Shown: piece by piece, positions 7,907-17,215 of the stretch | Layout: the number at the start of each line of letters is the position of its first letter | Position numbering within the stretch: the stretch's first letter is position 1 | Source of the DNA: Oscillospiraceae bacterium | GTDB lineage: Bacteria > Bacillota > Clostridia > Oscillospirales > Ruminococcaceae | NCBI GenBank assembly: GCA_022768545.1 | Contig: JALELV010000078.1 | Span: 1-64,000, forward strand | Reading direction: 5' to 3' | Length of the DNA: 64,000 nt | Notes under the pieces: model-generated | Seen by the model: only the letters and a program-made list of their open reading frames with translations | The model's database searches: none | What the model was told of the DNA's origin: nothing | Made by a program: the position numbers and the translations under genes

Positions 7907-8677
7907 TTATTGATATTGAAATGCCTTGAGATGCAGGCGCCCCTTTTTGGTCAGGCCGTCGAAGCGCTCCAGCAAAAAACGCCCGTACCCGCGGATGGAA
8001 ATACGGCTGTTCTCCTCCACGGTGCGGGAAACATCCTCCACCGTTTCAAAGTTGACCGAGACAAGCCCCTGGCGGATCATCTGCTGGGCTTTGTCCCGCC
8101 CTGTTCCCGCCAGGAAAGCGGTCACCGCGTCAAGCCGGGGGGAAGCTATCGTCCCCTCCCGCGGCAGCAGGTCCTGCTCCAGCGGCAGCTTTTCCGGCAT
8201 GCCCTCCTGAACCTGTACGCCCACCCGTCCTATTTTGACGATCTCGCTTTGGATCAGCCGGGCGGCGGAGGGCAGAGCAAACAGCACGCCCACGCCCTCT
8301 CCCACTAAAATATCACCGATCGTCTCCCGCTTGATTCCAAGGGCCATGAGAGCCCCTAAAAAATCGCGGTGGGAGAGCTTGTCCGCCCTGCGGAAGGAGA
8401 AGGTAAGCGCCGTTAGCTCCCACCAGTCCCCGGCGGCATCCGGGTCGATATAATCGGGAAAGCAGCCAAAGAGAACGCGGGAGGCCTCCGGGTATCCGCC
8501 CCAGAAGCGGTAATCGTAAAACCCGCTGCTGCGGCAAACCTGCGCCGCAATGGCGCGCTGGCGCTCGTCCAGGAAGCCTATTTGGCGGCCACGGTTCTGC
8601 CGGGCCGCGGCAAGAACAGCGTCCTCCGCCCGGGCGGCAAAAACCCGTTCCTGCGCCGAAAGATTTTGAAGATTCAT
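7907..8677 (-). CDS. ylmH: YlmH-like S4-domain RNA-binding protein
   Basis: A 256-aa protein of the YlmH family. The N-terminal two thirds is the conserved family domain (FLDERQRAIAAQV, FYDYRFWGGYPEASRVLFGC, LSHRDFLGALMALGIKRETIGDI). The C-terminal S4 RNA-binding domain begins near residue 180 (SPRLDAVTAFLAGTGRDKAQ, then GLVSVNFETVEDVSRTVEEN). Family members bind ribosomal RNA, and a role in rescuing stalled 50S subunits is reported. The start overlaps a weak AAGGG site, so translation is probably coupled to sepF, which ends 3 nt upstream. Confidence 0.9.
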   Translation of the reverse strand: MNLQNLSAQERVFAARAEDAVLAAARQNRGRQIGFLDERQRAIAAQVCRSSGFYDYRFWGGYPEASRVLFGCFPDYIDPDAAGDWWELTALTFSFRRADKLSHRDFLGALMALGIKRETIGDILVGEGVGVLFALPSAARLIQSEIVKIGRVGVQVQEGMPEKLPLEQDLLPREGTIASPRLDAVTAFLAGTGRDKAQQMIRQGLVSVNFETVEDVSRTVEENSRISIRGYGRFLLERFDGLTKKGRLHLKAFQYQ

Positions 8678-8680
8678 CCC

Positions 8681-9139
8681 TTAAAAGAACACGCCGTTGT
8701 TTTCCAGCTCATCCAGAAGGTCGCCCATAATATCAACATTGTAGGGCGTGATGATGTAGGTGCTGTTGGCCACCCGCTGGATCTGCCCGTTGTTTGCGTA
8801 GGCAACGCCGCTCAAAAAGTCGATAAGCCGGCGGGAAACATCCTTGTTGGTGGATTCGAGGTTCAAAACCACCGTGCGCTTCTCATTGAGATGGTCTGCC
8901 ACGGAGCGGGCGTCGTCAAAGCGCTCCGGCTTTACCAGCACCACCTGAAGCTGGGTGGTGGCATGGATGTTCACCACTTTATTCCTGCGCCCGGAATCGG
9001 CATAGGCGGGGCCGCGGTCGGCCCGTTCGCTCTTTTCAAACTCCTCATGGGGCAGGTACTCTTCCTCTTCATATTCTTCATCTTCGTAATCCTCTTCGGG
9101 AAAGCCCATAAACTCCTTGAATTTAGCCATCAAACCCAT
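8681..9139 (-). CDS. sepF: Cell division protein SepF
   Basis: A 152-aa FtsZ-binding septum protein. The N-terminal amphipathic membrane-binding helix (MGLMAKFKEFMG) is followed by an acidic linker of Glu, Asp and Tyr (residues 15-45) and a compact C-terminal SepF domain (VVLVKPERFDDARSVADHLN, then RLIDFLSGVAYANNGQIQRV). The ATG at 9137-9139 has AGGAGG 7 nt upstream. SepF tethers FtsZ to the membrane and bundles filaments. It lies in the conserved cluster next to yggS and ylmH. Confidence 0.95.
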   Translation of the reverse strand: MGLMAKFKEFMGFPEEDYEDEEYEEEEYLPHEEFEKSERADRGPAYADSGRRNKVVNIHATTQLQVVLVKPERFDDARSVADHLNEKRTVVLNLESTNKDVSRRLIDFLSGVAYANNGQIQRVANSTYIITPYNVDIMGDLLDELENNGVFF

Positions 9140-9157
9140 GCCGAAACCTCCTGTGTT

Positions 9158-9871
9158 TTATTTGCGTCCACCAAACAGAGACGTACCGATGCGGACCATA
9201 TTGGCGCCGCTGAGAATGGCGGATTCAAAATCCTGGGACATGCCCATTGATAAAAAGTCCATATTAATATTATCTATTTTTTTGCTCTGTATGTCAACAA
9301 ACAGTTGGCGCATCCGCAAAAAATAATAGTCATTTTGAGCTTCCGGCGGCGTTTTGGGAGGAATTGCCATCAAACCGCGGACATGAATATTTTTAAACCC
9401 GGAAATTTCCGGAAGCGCTTCCTCCAGACACTCCGGCAAAAAGCCGCTTTTGCTCTCCTCCGCGCCGATGTTCACCTCCAGCAGCACATCCATCACCCTG
9501 CCGTGCTTTTTCGCCTGGCGGTCGATCTCCCGGGCGAGGCGGATGCTGTCCACCGACTGGATCATATCCACTTTGTCGATGATGTATTTTACTTTGTTGG
9601 TCTGAAGCGTTCCGATAAAATGAACGGAGCATTTATCCAGTGGGTAATGGGGGTATTTTCCCAAAAACTCCTGTACGCGGTTTTCCCCCAGCACGGAAAA
9701 ACCCGCTTCCACCGCCCGGCCGACCCGCTCCCAGGGAACGGTTTTGGTCACCGCCAGGATCCGGATCTCCTCCGGGGCGCGGCCGCTTTGCACCGCCGCC
9801 TTCGCCGCGCGGTCAAAAATATCCCTGGCGTTTTCCCATATCGGGTCAGTTGCCGAGAGGTTTTCCATCAT
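9158..9871 (-). CDS. yggS: YggS-family PLP homeostasis protein
   Basis: A 237-aa pyridoxal-phosphate-binding TIM-barrel protein (YlmE/YggS/PROSC). The lysine motif ILAVTKTVPWERV (about residues 43-55) contains the PLP lysine, and the C-terminal phosphate-binding segment FLSMGMSQDFESAILSGANMVRIGTSLFG is typical. It binds PLP and maintains vitamin B6 and amino-acid pools, without a firm catalytic role. The start overlaps the end of the HlyD-like gene by about 26 nt (less if the second Met is used), so the two are translationally linked. Confidence 0.93.
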   Translation of the reverse strand: MMENLSATDPIWENARDIFDRAAKAAVQSGRAPEEIRILAVTKTVPWERVGRAVEAGFSVLGENRVQEFLGKYPHYPLDKCSVHFIGTLQTNKVKYIIDKVDMIQSVDSIRLAREIDRQAKKHGRVMDVLLEVNIGAEESKSGFLPECLEEALPEISGFKNIHVRGLMAIPPKTPPEAQNDYYFLRMRQLFVDIQSKKIDNINMDFLSMGMSQDFESAILSGANMVRIGTSLFGGRK

Positions 9872-11060
9872 ACAGATCGGTCCCTTCCACTATGATATCA
9901 TCGTAAAGCTGGACCCTTTCCGGGTCGTTTCCATCCATGGCGCTGAGGAAAAAATCCACCCCTTCATACAGCACCTCCACCCGCTTGAAGCGTACCTGCT
10001 GCCCGTCGCTGGTGTAAACGCCCTGCACCCCGTCCTCAAAGCGCAGCGCCCGGTTTGGGATCTTGAGCCCGCTGTAGGTTTTAAACTCCACCTGGGCGCT
10101 GGGGTTTCGCAGGGCTGAGAGCTGCGGGGACATATAGCTGCACTCAAAGACCACCGCGGATGTGCCGTCCTCGTCGGTGATAAGCTGCACCACCGTACCG
10201 GGGACCGATGCCGAAGAAAACCCGCTGAAGCTGAGGCTCACCTGCACGCCCGGGGTAAATTTCACGGCTTCGTCCTCGTCCACCAAGGCGGCGTAGTACC
10301 ATTGGTACCCCTCTATGACCTTGCCCGCGCAGGCCCTGTCCACTGGGTATTTCTTTGCTGCAAGTTCTGCAAGCTCCGCCGCCGTGCACTCCTCCAGGAG
10401 CGAGACGGAGATCTCCTCCACACCCTCGTCGCAATAGCTGGAAAAATACCCGTATTCCGGGGTGGAGATCACCTCCAGGGCACCATCGTCGCCGCTGACC
10501 AGCGCTTCCCGCTCCGCCTCCAAAGCGGCGATGCGGGCGGAAAAATCCGTCTTTTCCCCGGTAACAGCCTGGCGCTTGTTTAAAGCCTGCTGCAAAGTGG
10601 AGGCCAGCTCTCCGCCACCCTCCACCATGCCGCTGTCATTCATGGCGATGATCTGCCCCAGCGCCTCCTGCGCCTGCCTGAGGGCGGAGTCGTAGGAAAT
10701 GGAGGTCTCCCCCTCCTCCTGCACCTGCCGGAGCAGAGCGGCCTCCTCCTCCAGCTGCGCCGCCCGCAGGGTGTTCAGCACGGCCTCGCGGCTTTCCCGC
10801 ACCTCGGCCACCGCCATGCCCGGGATCACCCGGACGCCGTCCTCGTAGTAGTAGCGCACCACGCCGTCCGCGGAGGCCCTCACCGGGGTCTCATCCCGGA
10901 TGACCAGCCCCTTGACCTGAAGCGTATCCTGAATGGTGTAGTCGATCACCGTCTCCGTCTTGATAGGGGAATAGAAAAAACGCCACACGTTGAAAACAAC
11001 GTAAGCCAGCAAAAACAGCGACAAAACAGCCGCCGTGATCTTTCCGCTCAGTGTGTTCAT
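9846..11060 (-). CDS. HlyD-like membrane-anchored protein in the sep cluster
   Basis: A 404-aa protein with one N-terminal transmembrane helix (about residues 8-28), then a lipoyl/HlyD-type hairpin segment (VKGLVIRDETPVRASADGVV), a coiled-coil region at about residues 95-200, and beta-rich C-terminal domains. It resembles periplasmic adaptor (membrane fusion) proteins. There is no partner ABC transporter gene next to it. Its location directly upstream of yggS-sepF suggests an envelope or division role, but that is inference from position. The ATG at 11058-11060 follows GGAAAGG. Confidence 0.75.
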   Translation of the reverse strand: MNTLSGKITAAVLSLFLLAYVVFNVWRFFYSPIKTETVIDYTIQDTLQVKGLVIRDETPVRASADGVVRYYYEDGVRVIPGMAVAEVRESREAVLNTLRAAQLEEEAALLRQVQEEGETSISYDSALRQAQEALGQIIAMNDSGMVEGGGELASTLQQALNKRQAVTGEKTDFSARIAALEAEREALVSGDDGALEVISTPEYGYFSSYCDEGVEEISVSLLEECTAAELAELAAKKYPVDRACAGKVIEGYQWYYAALVDEDEAVKFTPGVQVSLSFSGFSSASVPGTVVQLITDEDGTSAVVFECSYMSPQLSALRNPSAQVEFKTYSGLKIPNRALRFEDGVQGVYTSDGQQVRFKRVEVLYEGVDFFLSAMDGNDPERVQLYDDIIVEGTDLYDGKPLGN

Positions 11061-11090
11061 GGAAAATACCTTTCCTGTTTATTCTCCTGT

Positions 11091-11339
11091 TTATTCCTCC
11101 GCGCCGTCGCGATCGGCAGCATCCAAAATGCTGATGTGACGGGAGGGCGTGATGGTGGAGATGGCATGCTTGTACACCAGGTTCTGCTTTCCATCGGAGT
11201 CAAGGATGACCGTGTAGCTGTCAAAGCCCTTTACCGTGCCTTTAAACTGAAAACCATTGACCAGGTAGATGGTGATGGAGATCTTCTCCCGCCGCGCCTG
11301 ATTGAGAAAAACATCCTGCAGATTCATGCCTTTTACCAT
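11091..11339 (-). CDS. hfq: RNA chaperone Hfq
   Basis: An 82-aa Sm-like RNA chaperone. The Sm1 region is [20 protein letters not shown] and the Sm2 core is [16 protein letters not shown], where the usual YKHA-ST pattern is intact. The ATG at 11337-11339 has AGGAGG at good spacing; an upstream extension of 23 codons has no ribosome site. Hfq hexamers bind A- and U-rich RNA and help sRNA pairing. It follows miaA, as in many bacteria. The C-terminal tail is short and acidic ([10 protein letters not shown]). Confidence 0.95.
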   Translation of the reverse strand: MVKGMNLQDVFLNQARREKISITIYLVNGFQFKGTVKGFDSYTVILDSDGKQNLVYKHAISTITPSRHISILDAADRDGAEE

Positions 11340-11450
11340 TTTTCTTTCCTCCTGCTTTTGCCCGGAGAGCCTTCTCTCCCGGGAAATTAAATAAAATAAA
11401 AACATCAAAACAGAAAAACCTCTGTTTCGGGCAAAAAAATTTTTGATGGG

Positions 11451-12413
11451 TCACTGCGTGCACTCCGCGCCCTCCAAAAGAAAAGCCTCTGCAAGCCCGC
11501 AGGCCTCTGTCATAAGCTCATTATAATCCCTGAAATCCTCTGTGTAAAGCCAGTGAACCTGTTCCATCCTCCGAAACCAGGTGAGCTGCCGCTTTGCATA
11601 CCGACGGGATTCCTGTTTTACCCGGGCGGCGGCCTGTTCCAAAGTCTCCTCCCCTTTCAGGTACCGGAAGAACTCCTTGTAGCCGATGGCCTGGGCCGCC
11701 GTGGCGGAAAAATGCTCCGAGAGGCTTCTCACCTCGTCCAGCAGGCCGTCCTTCAGCATCTGGTCCACCCGCAGGTCGATGCGGCGGTAGAGAAGCTCCC
11801 TATCCCGGAAAGCAAGCCCCAGGACAAGGGCGCGGTAGGGGGATGGCTCCCGCCGGGAACGCTCCTGCTGGACGCTCATGGGCACCCCCGTCAGGCGGAA
11901 GGCCTCAATGGCCCGGATCACCCGGCCGAGATTATTGGGGTGCAGCCGCCGGGCCGAGACGGGGTCTATGCGCAGCAGCTCCTCCCAGAGGGCCTGGGCA
12001 CCCTCTTCCCGAGCCCTTTGGGCAAGCTCCTCCCTGAGGGCGGGGTCGCCGCGGTTTTCCTCAAAAAGGACGTTGTCCAGCAGGGAACTGACATAGAGCC
12101 CCGTCCCACCCGCCAAAACCGGCAGCTTTCCCCGGGAGCACACCTCCCGGATCACCGAGCGGGCATCTTCCACATACTGGGCGACGCTGTAGCTCTCCCC
12201 GGGGTCCAGAATATTCATCATATGGTGGGGAACGCCGCGGCGCTCCTCCTCTGTGGGGGTGGCGGTGCCGATATCCATATGGCGGTAGATCTGCATGGAA
12301 TCGGCCGAGACCACCTCTCCGCCAAGGCGCAGGGCCAGGTCCACCGCCAGCCGGGTCTTTCCCGAGGCTGTGGGCCCCACCAGGGCGACCAGCGGGGTCT
12401 GTGTATCGCTCAT
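11451..12413 (-). CDS. miaA: tRNA dimethylallyltransferase
   Basis: A 320-aa enzyme that adds the dimethylallyl group to A37 of tRNAs reading UNN codons. The P-loop GPTASGKTRLAVDLALRLG lies at the N-terminus and is followed by SADSMQIYRHMDIGTATP, which contains the catalytic Asp. AIGYKEFF and the Arg-rich RYAKRQLTWFR segment near the C-terminus are diagnostic. The start is taken at ATG 12411-12413, 8 nt after GGAGAGG; a TTG two codons earlier is too close to that site. Its product is the substrate of MiaB, encoded at 17.7-19.1 kb. Confidence 0.96.
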   Translation of the reverse strand: MSDTQTPLVALVGPTASGKTRLAVDLALRLGGEVVSADSMQIYRHMDIGTATPTEEERRGVPHHMMNILDPGESYSVAQYVEDARSVIREVCSRGKLPVLAGGTGLYVSSLLDNVLFEENRGDPALREELAQRAREEGAQALWEELLRIDPVSARRLHPNNLGRVIRAIEAFRLTGVPMSVQQERSRREPSPYRALVLGLAFRDRELLYRRIDLRVDQMLKDGLLDEVRSLSEHFSATAAQAIGYKEFFRYLKGEETLEQAAARVKQESRRYAKRQLTWFRRMEQVHWLYTEDFRDYNELMTEACGLAEAFLLEGAECTQ

Positions 12414-12437
12414 GCGCAAAACCTCTCCAAAAGCCGC

Positions 12438-14462
12438 TTACGCGCGGCCGAATTGTTTTTCAAAATCCCGTCGGGAAAACACGATGCACACCGGCCTCCC
12501 GTGGGGGCAGTGGCGGATCTCCGGGTCCTCCCGGAGCAGCCGCACGATCTCCTCAAGTTCCTCCCGGGAGGAGCTGTCCCCGCCCTTGACGGCGCTGCGG
12601 CAGGCGATGTTGTGGTAAAGCCAGTCCAGTTTTTCCGGCGTCACGTCCGCCTTACCCTCGCAGAGGGAGCCGCAGATCTCGCTGACCACCAAAGCCGCCT
12701 CCCCGCTCTCCACCCACATGGGGGCGGTGCGGATGAGCAGCGAGCCGCCGAAATCCTCCGTTTCGAAGCCGCACCGGGCCAAAAGCTCCCGGTGGGTCAG
12801 AGCGGCGTCGTATTCCTCTTTGGAGAGGGCGGCGCTCACCGGAACAAGCAGCTGCTGGCAGTATTCCCGCCCGGCGCCGCTTTTCAGCCGGTTATAGAGC
12901 ACCCGCTCGTGGGCGGCGTGCTTGTCCACCGCGATCAGGCTGTCCCCGTCCTCCAGCAAAATGTAGGTGTGAAATACCTCCCCGATGTACCGGGGCTCCC
13001 GGAAAAGGCCTTTGGGCGGCATCTCCCCGGGGGCTTCCCGCGGGGGAAGCCCCCCGGCAGGCTGCTGCCCGGAAGAAGACGGCTCAGGGGCAGCCTGCCG
13101 CTCCTGCGGAAACTCTTCTCCGGCAGGCTGACGCTTTGGCCCCTCAAAAGAGCCGGGGCGCAGCGGGGGCTTCGGCGGCTCCTCCACCTCTATATCGATC
13201 TTTTTGCGCAGCACCACGGAGGGCGCCTCTGCCCCGGAAAGGTAGGGCTGCCGGGCTTCGGAAAAAGAGAGCCCTTCCCCACCTGACAGTATAGCACTCC
13301 GGGAGGCGGCGGGAGCGGCGATTTTTGTCGAAAGCCCGGGCGTTTTTTCGGACGTTTCTCCGGCAAAGCGCTCCCGGTACTCCCGGGCAGAAATGCTCTG
13401 CTGCACCGGTGCCGCCGGCGCGGCGAAGCTTTTGGCCGGGGCGGCCTGGGGCAGTTTTGCCTCCACAGGGCCGTCCTGAGCGCTTAAAGCGGAGCGCACG
13501 CCGAAATAGATCAAATCAAAAATATTTTTTTCGTTTTGAAAGCGCACCTCTATTTTAGCCGGGTGGACATTTACATCCACAAGCTCCGGCGAAACGGTGA
13601 GGTCCAGCACACAGGCGGGGAATTTCCCCACCATCAGGGCGTGCTTGTACCCCTCTTCCAGTGCCGCCGTGCAGGTGCGGGACTTGATATACCGCCGGTT
13701 GACGTAAAAGGTCTGCATCGAGCGGTTGGCCCGGGCGGCGTGGGTGCAGGAAATATACCCCTGCACCCGGTACCCGTTCATCTCGTAATCCACCGGGATC
13801 AGCCCGGCGGCAAACTCCCGCCCGTACACCGCATAGACGGCGGAGAGCAGCTTTCCGTCCCCGGGGGTAGAGAGCCTGCGCTCCCCATCCCGGATAAACT
13901 GAAAGGCGATGCCGGGGTACGCCAGGGCGATCTTCTCCACAGCATTCGCCACAGCGTTTGATTCGGAGGTATCCTTCTTTAAAAATTTGAGCCGGGCGGG
14001 GGTGTTGTAAAAAAGCTCCCGAACCAGCACGGTACTGCCCTCGGGGCAGCCCGCTTCGGCGTTTTCCCGCTCCTCCCCGCCCTCGATGCGGTAGCGGGTG
14101 CCCATGGTCTGTCCCCTTCGCCGGGTAAGCAGCTCCACTTTTGCCACCGCCGCCACCGAAGCAAGCGCCTCGCCGCGGAAACCCATGGTGCGGATGGCGT
14201 CCAGGTCCCCGGCATCTCTCACTTTACTGGTGGCGTGGCGCAGAAAGGCAAGGGGCACATCCTCCGGGAAAAAGCCGCACCCGTTGTCGGTGACGCGCAG
14301 AAAAGTCATGCCGCCGTTTTTTACCTCCACCACGATCTGCCCGGCGCCGGCGTCGATGGCGTTTTCAATGAGTTCCTTTGCCACGGAGGCGGGGCGCTCC
14401 ACCACCTCCCCGGCGGCGATGAGCTCCGCCACGCTTTTATCCAAACAGTTGATCACACCCAA
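12438..14462 (-). CDS. mutL: DNA mismatch repair protein MutL
   Basis: A 674-aa mismatch-repair ATPase. The GHKL ATP-binding motifs ELIENAIDAGAGQIVV, DNGCGF and TMGFRGEALASVAAV are at the N-terminus. The middle (about 330-460) is a long disordered linker rich in Pro, Ala and Glu. The C-terminal endonuclease motif reads VDKHAAHERVLYNRL, with Lys where Gln is usual in DQHAxxER, and CPHGRP lies near the end. This marks a nicking MutL, as expected where no MutH exists. The start is TTG at 14460-14462 after AGAGGTG. It is co-oriented with mutS 29 nt upstream. Confidence 0.96.
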   Translation of the reverse strand: MGVINCLDKSVAELIAAGEVVERPASVAKELIENAIDAGAGQIVVEVKNGGMTFLRVTDNGCGFFPEDVPLAFLRHATSKVRDAGDLDAIRTMGFRGEALASVAAVAKVELLTRRRGQTMGTRYRIEGGEERENAEAGCPEGSTVLVRELFYNTPARLKFLKKDTSESNAVANAVEKIALAYPGIAFQFIRDGERRLSTPGDGKLLSAVYAVYGREFAAGLIPVDYEMNGYRVQGYISCTHAARANRSMQTFYVNRRYIKSRTCTAALEEGYKHALMVGKFPACVLDLTVSPELVDVNVHPAKIEVRFQNEKNIFDLIYFGVRSALSAQDGPVEAKLPQAAPAKSFAAPAAPVQQSISAREYRERFAGETSEKTPGLSTKIAAPAASRSAILSGGEGLSFSEARQPYLSGAEAPSVVLRKKIDIEVEEPPKPPLRPGSFEGPKRQPAGEEFPQERQAAPEPSSSGQQPAGGLPPREAPGEMPPKGLFREPRYIGEVFHTYILLEDGDSLIAVDKHAAHERVLYNRLKSGAGREYCQQLLVPVSAALSKEEYDAALTHRELLARCGFETEDFGGSLLIRTAPMWVESGEAALVVSEICGSLCEGKADVTPEKLDWLYHNIACRSAVKGGDSSSREELEEIVRLLREDPEIRHCPHGRPVCIVFSRRDFEKQFGRA

Positions 14463-14491
14463 GCCTTTTCACCTCTTTGCGGGAATGTTGT

Positions 14492-17107
14492 TTACAAAAG
14501 CCCTTTGAGCTCGTACAGCAGGTTCAGCGCCTCGATGGGGGTCAGGGTATTGACGTCCACCTGGCGCAGCCGGGCGCTCACCGCGTCCCCTGCCTCCGGC
14601 AGGAAGGTCATCTGCCCGTCGGAGAGCTCGGTGGGGGGCTGCTTTTTCCCCTTTTTCTTCTCCACCGTCACAGCCTGTCCGTCCTCCAGCTGGCCCAAGA
14701 TCTCGTGGGCGCGCTGGATGACCCAGTCCGGTATGCCCGCCAGCTTGGAGACCTCGATGCCGTAGCTGTCGTCCGCCCCGCCGGGGATGATGCGGCGCAG
14801 GAAGGTGATATCGTCCCCCCGCTTTTTTACCGCGATGTTGTAGTTTTTGACCGAATCAAGGTCCTCCTCCACGGCGGTGAGCTCGTGGTAATGGGTGGCG
14901 AACAGGGTCTTGGCTCCCAGCTTTTTCTTATCCGCAATATATTCCAGCACTGCCCGGGCAATGCTCATACCGTCGAAGGTGGAGGTTCCCCGGCCGATCT
15001 CATCGAGGATGAGCAGACTCCTGGCTGTGGCGTGGCGCAGGATATAGGCCACCTCGTTCATCTCCACCATGAAGGTGGACTGCCCGGAGGACAGGTCATC
15101 AGAGGCGCCCACCCGGGTATAGATGCCGTCCACCACGCCGATGGAAGCCGCCGAGGCCGGCACAAAGGAGCCGATCTGAGCCATGAGCACAATGAGTGCC
15201 ACCTGCCGCATATAGGTGGATTTGCCCGCCATGTTGGGGCCGGTGATAATGGCGATCTGCCGGTCGGTGCGGTTGAGGTTTGTGTCGTTGGGCACAAAGG
15301 GCGCCCCCGAGAGCAGAGCCTCCACCACCGGATGGCGGCCATCCTCGATGACCAGGTCTCCGGAGAGGTTTACCTCCGGCCTGGCGTAGTTGTTTTCCCG
15401 CGCCACCGAGGCGAAGGAACAGAAGACGTCCAGCCGGGCCACGGCGCTGGAAGTGCTCTGGGTGCGGGAGACCTGGTCGGCTATCCTGGTGCGCACCTCG
15501 TCAAACAGTGTCTGCTCCAGGCGGATGATCTGATCGCTGGCGCCGAGGATCTTTTCCTCTAAGACCTTCAGCTCTTCGGTGATATAGCGTTCCCCGTTTG
15601 TCAGGGTCTGTTTGCGTATGTAATCCGCCGGCACCTTGTCGGCGTAGCTTTTCGAAACCTCCAGATAATAGCCGAACACCCGGTTATACCCGATCCGCAG
15701 GGTCTTGATGCCGGTGCGCTCCTTCTCCCTGGCCTCGATGCCGGCCAGGTATTCCTTGGAATGGGCCACCAGATCCCGCAGCTCGTCCAGAGGAGGGTGA
15801 TACCCCGGCCGGATAACGCCTCCGTCCTTGAGCACCACGGGAGGCTCCTCCCGGATGGCGTCCGAGATCAGGCGGGCGACGTCCTCCAAAGGGTCCAGGT
15901 GGTCGTAAATATCCCGCAGAAAGATGCTTTTGACCTCCGCAAGCTTTTCCCGCAGGGCGGGCAGCCGCTCCGCCGTGGCCTGGATGGCCTTTAGATCCCG
16001 CGGGTTGGCGCTGCCGAACACCACCTTGGTCATCAGGCGGTCCAGGTCGAACACGCCGGCAAGGTCTGCCTCCAGCTCCTGGCGCAGCACGCCGTCCCGG
16101 TAAAGCTCCTCCACGGCGTTGAGCCGCTTGTTGATGATGGCCGGGTTGATGAGGGGCTGGTCAAGAAAGCTCTTCATCATCCGCTTTCCCATGGCGGTGC
16201 GGGTCTTGTCCAGCACCCAAAGCAGGGAACCCTTTTTCTCCCCGGTGCGCATGGTGCGGGTGAGCTCCAGGTTGCGCCGGGCGATCAGGTCCAGGTTCAT
16301 AAACTGGCTCTCGTTGTAGTAATCGATGGAGAGCAGCCGCTCCAGCCCCACTTTCTGGGTCTCCTTCAGGTAAACGAGCAGCATGGCCACGGCGCTGCGG
16401 CAGAGGGGCTTGTCCTCCAGCGAAAGCTGGGAGAGATCCTCCACATGAAAATGCTGTTTGACCACTGCCTCGCTGTCCCCGGGGGAAAACTCCCCCTCTG
16501 TCATCAGGGTGGCAGAGCAGCCGAGCTTTTCCTTGATAAAACCGACTACCGTCTTTTTATCCAAAAGAGCCTCGGTAAACACCGCCTCGCTGGGGGCAAA
16601 ACGTCCCAGCTCCTGGGTGAGCTTGTTCTGAAAATCCTGGCCCGCATACTCCGTCACATGGAGCTCCCCGGTGGAGATATCGGTAAAGCAGGCGCCGAAG
16701 CCCTCCCCCTCGCACCAGATGGAGGCGATATAGTTGTTGGCGCTCTCGTCCAGCATGCTGGTCTCCACAATAGTGCCCGGGGTAATGACCCGGATCACAT
16801 CCCGTTTCACCAGCCCCTTGGCCAGGGCCGGGTCCTCCATCTGCTCGCAGATGGCCACCTTATACCCTTTCTTGATGAGACGGGCGATGTAGGCCTCACA
16901 GCTATGGTAGGGCACCCCGCACATGGGGGCCCGCTCCTCCTGGCCGCAGTCCCTCCCCGTCAGGGTGAGCTCCAACTCCCGGGATGCCGTTTTGGCGTCA
17001 TCGTAAAACATCTCATAAAAATCGCCCAGGCGGAAAAACAGGATCTGGTCCTGATGCTTGCTCTTGATCGAAAAATACTGCTCCATCATGGGGGACAGCT
17101 TGGCCAT
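14492..17107 (-). CDS. mutS: DNA mismatch repair protein MutS
   Basis: An 871-aa mismatch sensor. The N-terminal mismatch-binding domain carries the FFRLGDFYEMF motif (residues 24-34), including the Phe-x-Glu used to probe bases. A connector and core region follow, then the ATPase domain with Walker A GPNMAGKSTYMRQ, LDEIGRGTSTFDG and LFATHYHEL. The short C-terminal dimerisation tail ends in LTPIEALNLLYELKGLL. The ATG at 17105-17107 has GAGGAGG upstream. It sits in the order miaB-ylbF-mutS-mutL-miaA-hfq. Confidence 0.97.
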   Translation of the reverse strand: MAKLSPMMEQYFSIKSKHQDQILFFRLGDFYEMFYDDAKTASRELELTLTGRDCGQEERAPMCGVPYHSCEAYIARLIKKGYKVAICEQMEDPALAKGLVKRDVIRVITPGTIVETSMLDESANNYIASIWCEGEGFGACFTDISTGELHVTEYAGQDFQNKLTQELGRFAPSEAVFTEALLDKKTVVGFIKEKLGCSATLMTEGEFSPGDSEAVVKQHFHVEDLSQLSLEDKPLCRSAVAMLLVYLKETQKVGLERLLSIDYYNESQFMNLDLIARRNLELTRTMRTGEKKGSLLWVLDKTRTAMGKRMMKSFLDQPLINPAIINKRLNAVEELYRDGVLRQELEADLAGVFDLDRLMTKVVFGSANPRDLKAIQATAERLPALREKLAEVKSIFLRDIYDHLDPLEDVARLISDAIREEPPVVLKDGGVIRPGYHPPLDELRDLVAHSKEYLAGIEAREKERTGIKTLRIGYNRVFGYYLEVSKSYADKVPADYIRKQTLTNGERYITEELKVLEEKILGASDQIIRLEQTLFDEVRTRIADQVSRTQSTSSAVARLDVFCSFASVARENNYARPEVNLSGDLVIEDGRHPVVEALLSGAPFVPNDTNLNRTDRQIAIITGPNMAGKSTYMRQVALIVLMAQIGSFVPASAASIGVVDGIYTRVGASDDLSSGQSTFMVEMNEVAYILRHATARSLLILDEIGRGTSTFDGMSIARAVLEYIADKKKLGAKTLFATHYHELTAVEEDLDSVKNYNIAVKKRGDDITFLRRIIPGGADDSYGIEVSKLAGIPDWVIQRAHEILGQLEDGQAVTVEKKKGKKQPPTELSDGQMTFLPEAGDAVSARLRQVDVNTLTPIEALNLLYELKGLL

Positions 17108-17160
17108 CGCGCTTCCTCCTCACAAGGGCCCGGCGCTCTGCGGGGCCTTTTTTCCATAAA

Positions 17161-17193
17161 CGGCGCGGGCCCCTTTCGGAGCCCCGCGCCGCC
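17161..17193 (-). terminator. GC-rich hairpin between ylbF and mutS
   Basis: GGCGCGGG and CCCGCGCC can pair across a loop of about 14 nt, just after the ylbF stop codon. The T-run after the stem on the minus strand is poor, so it may only partly terminate transcription before mutS. Confidence 0.35.
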
Positions 17194-17215
17194 CGCGGCT
17201 TTTTACAGGGAGCTC

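Noticed and set aside
11553-13286. A 577-codon plus-strand frame opposite miaA and mutL
   Set aside because: It is a shadow of miaA and mutL. It has no ribosome site and a low-complexity His/Gly/Pro composition.
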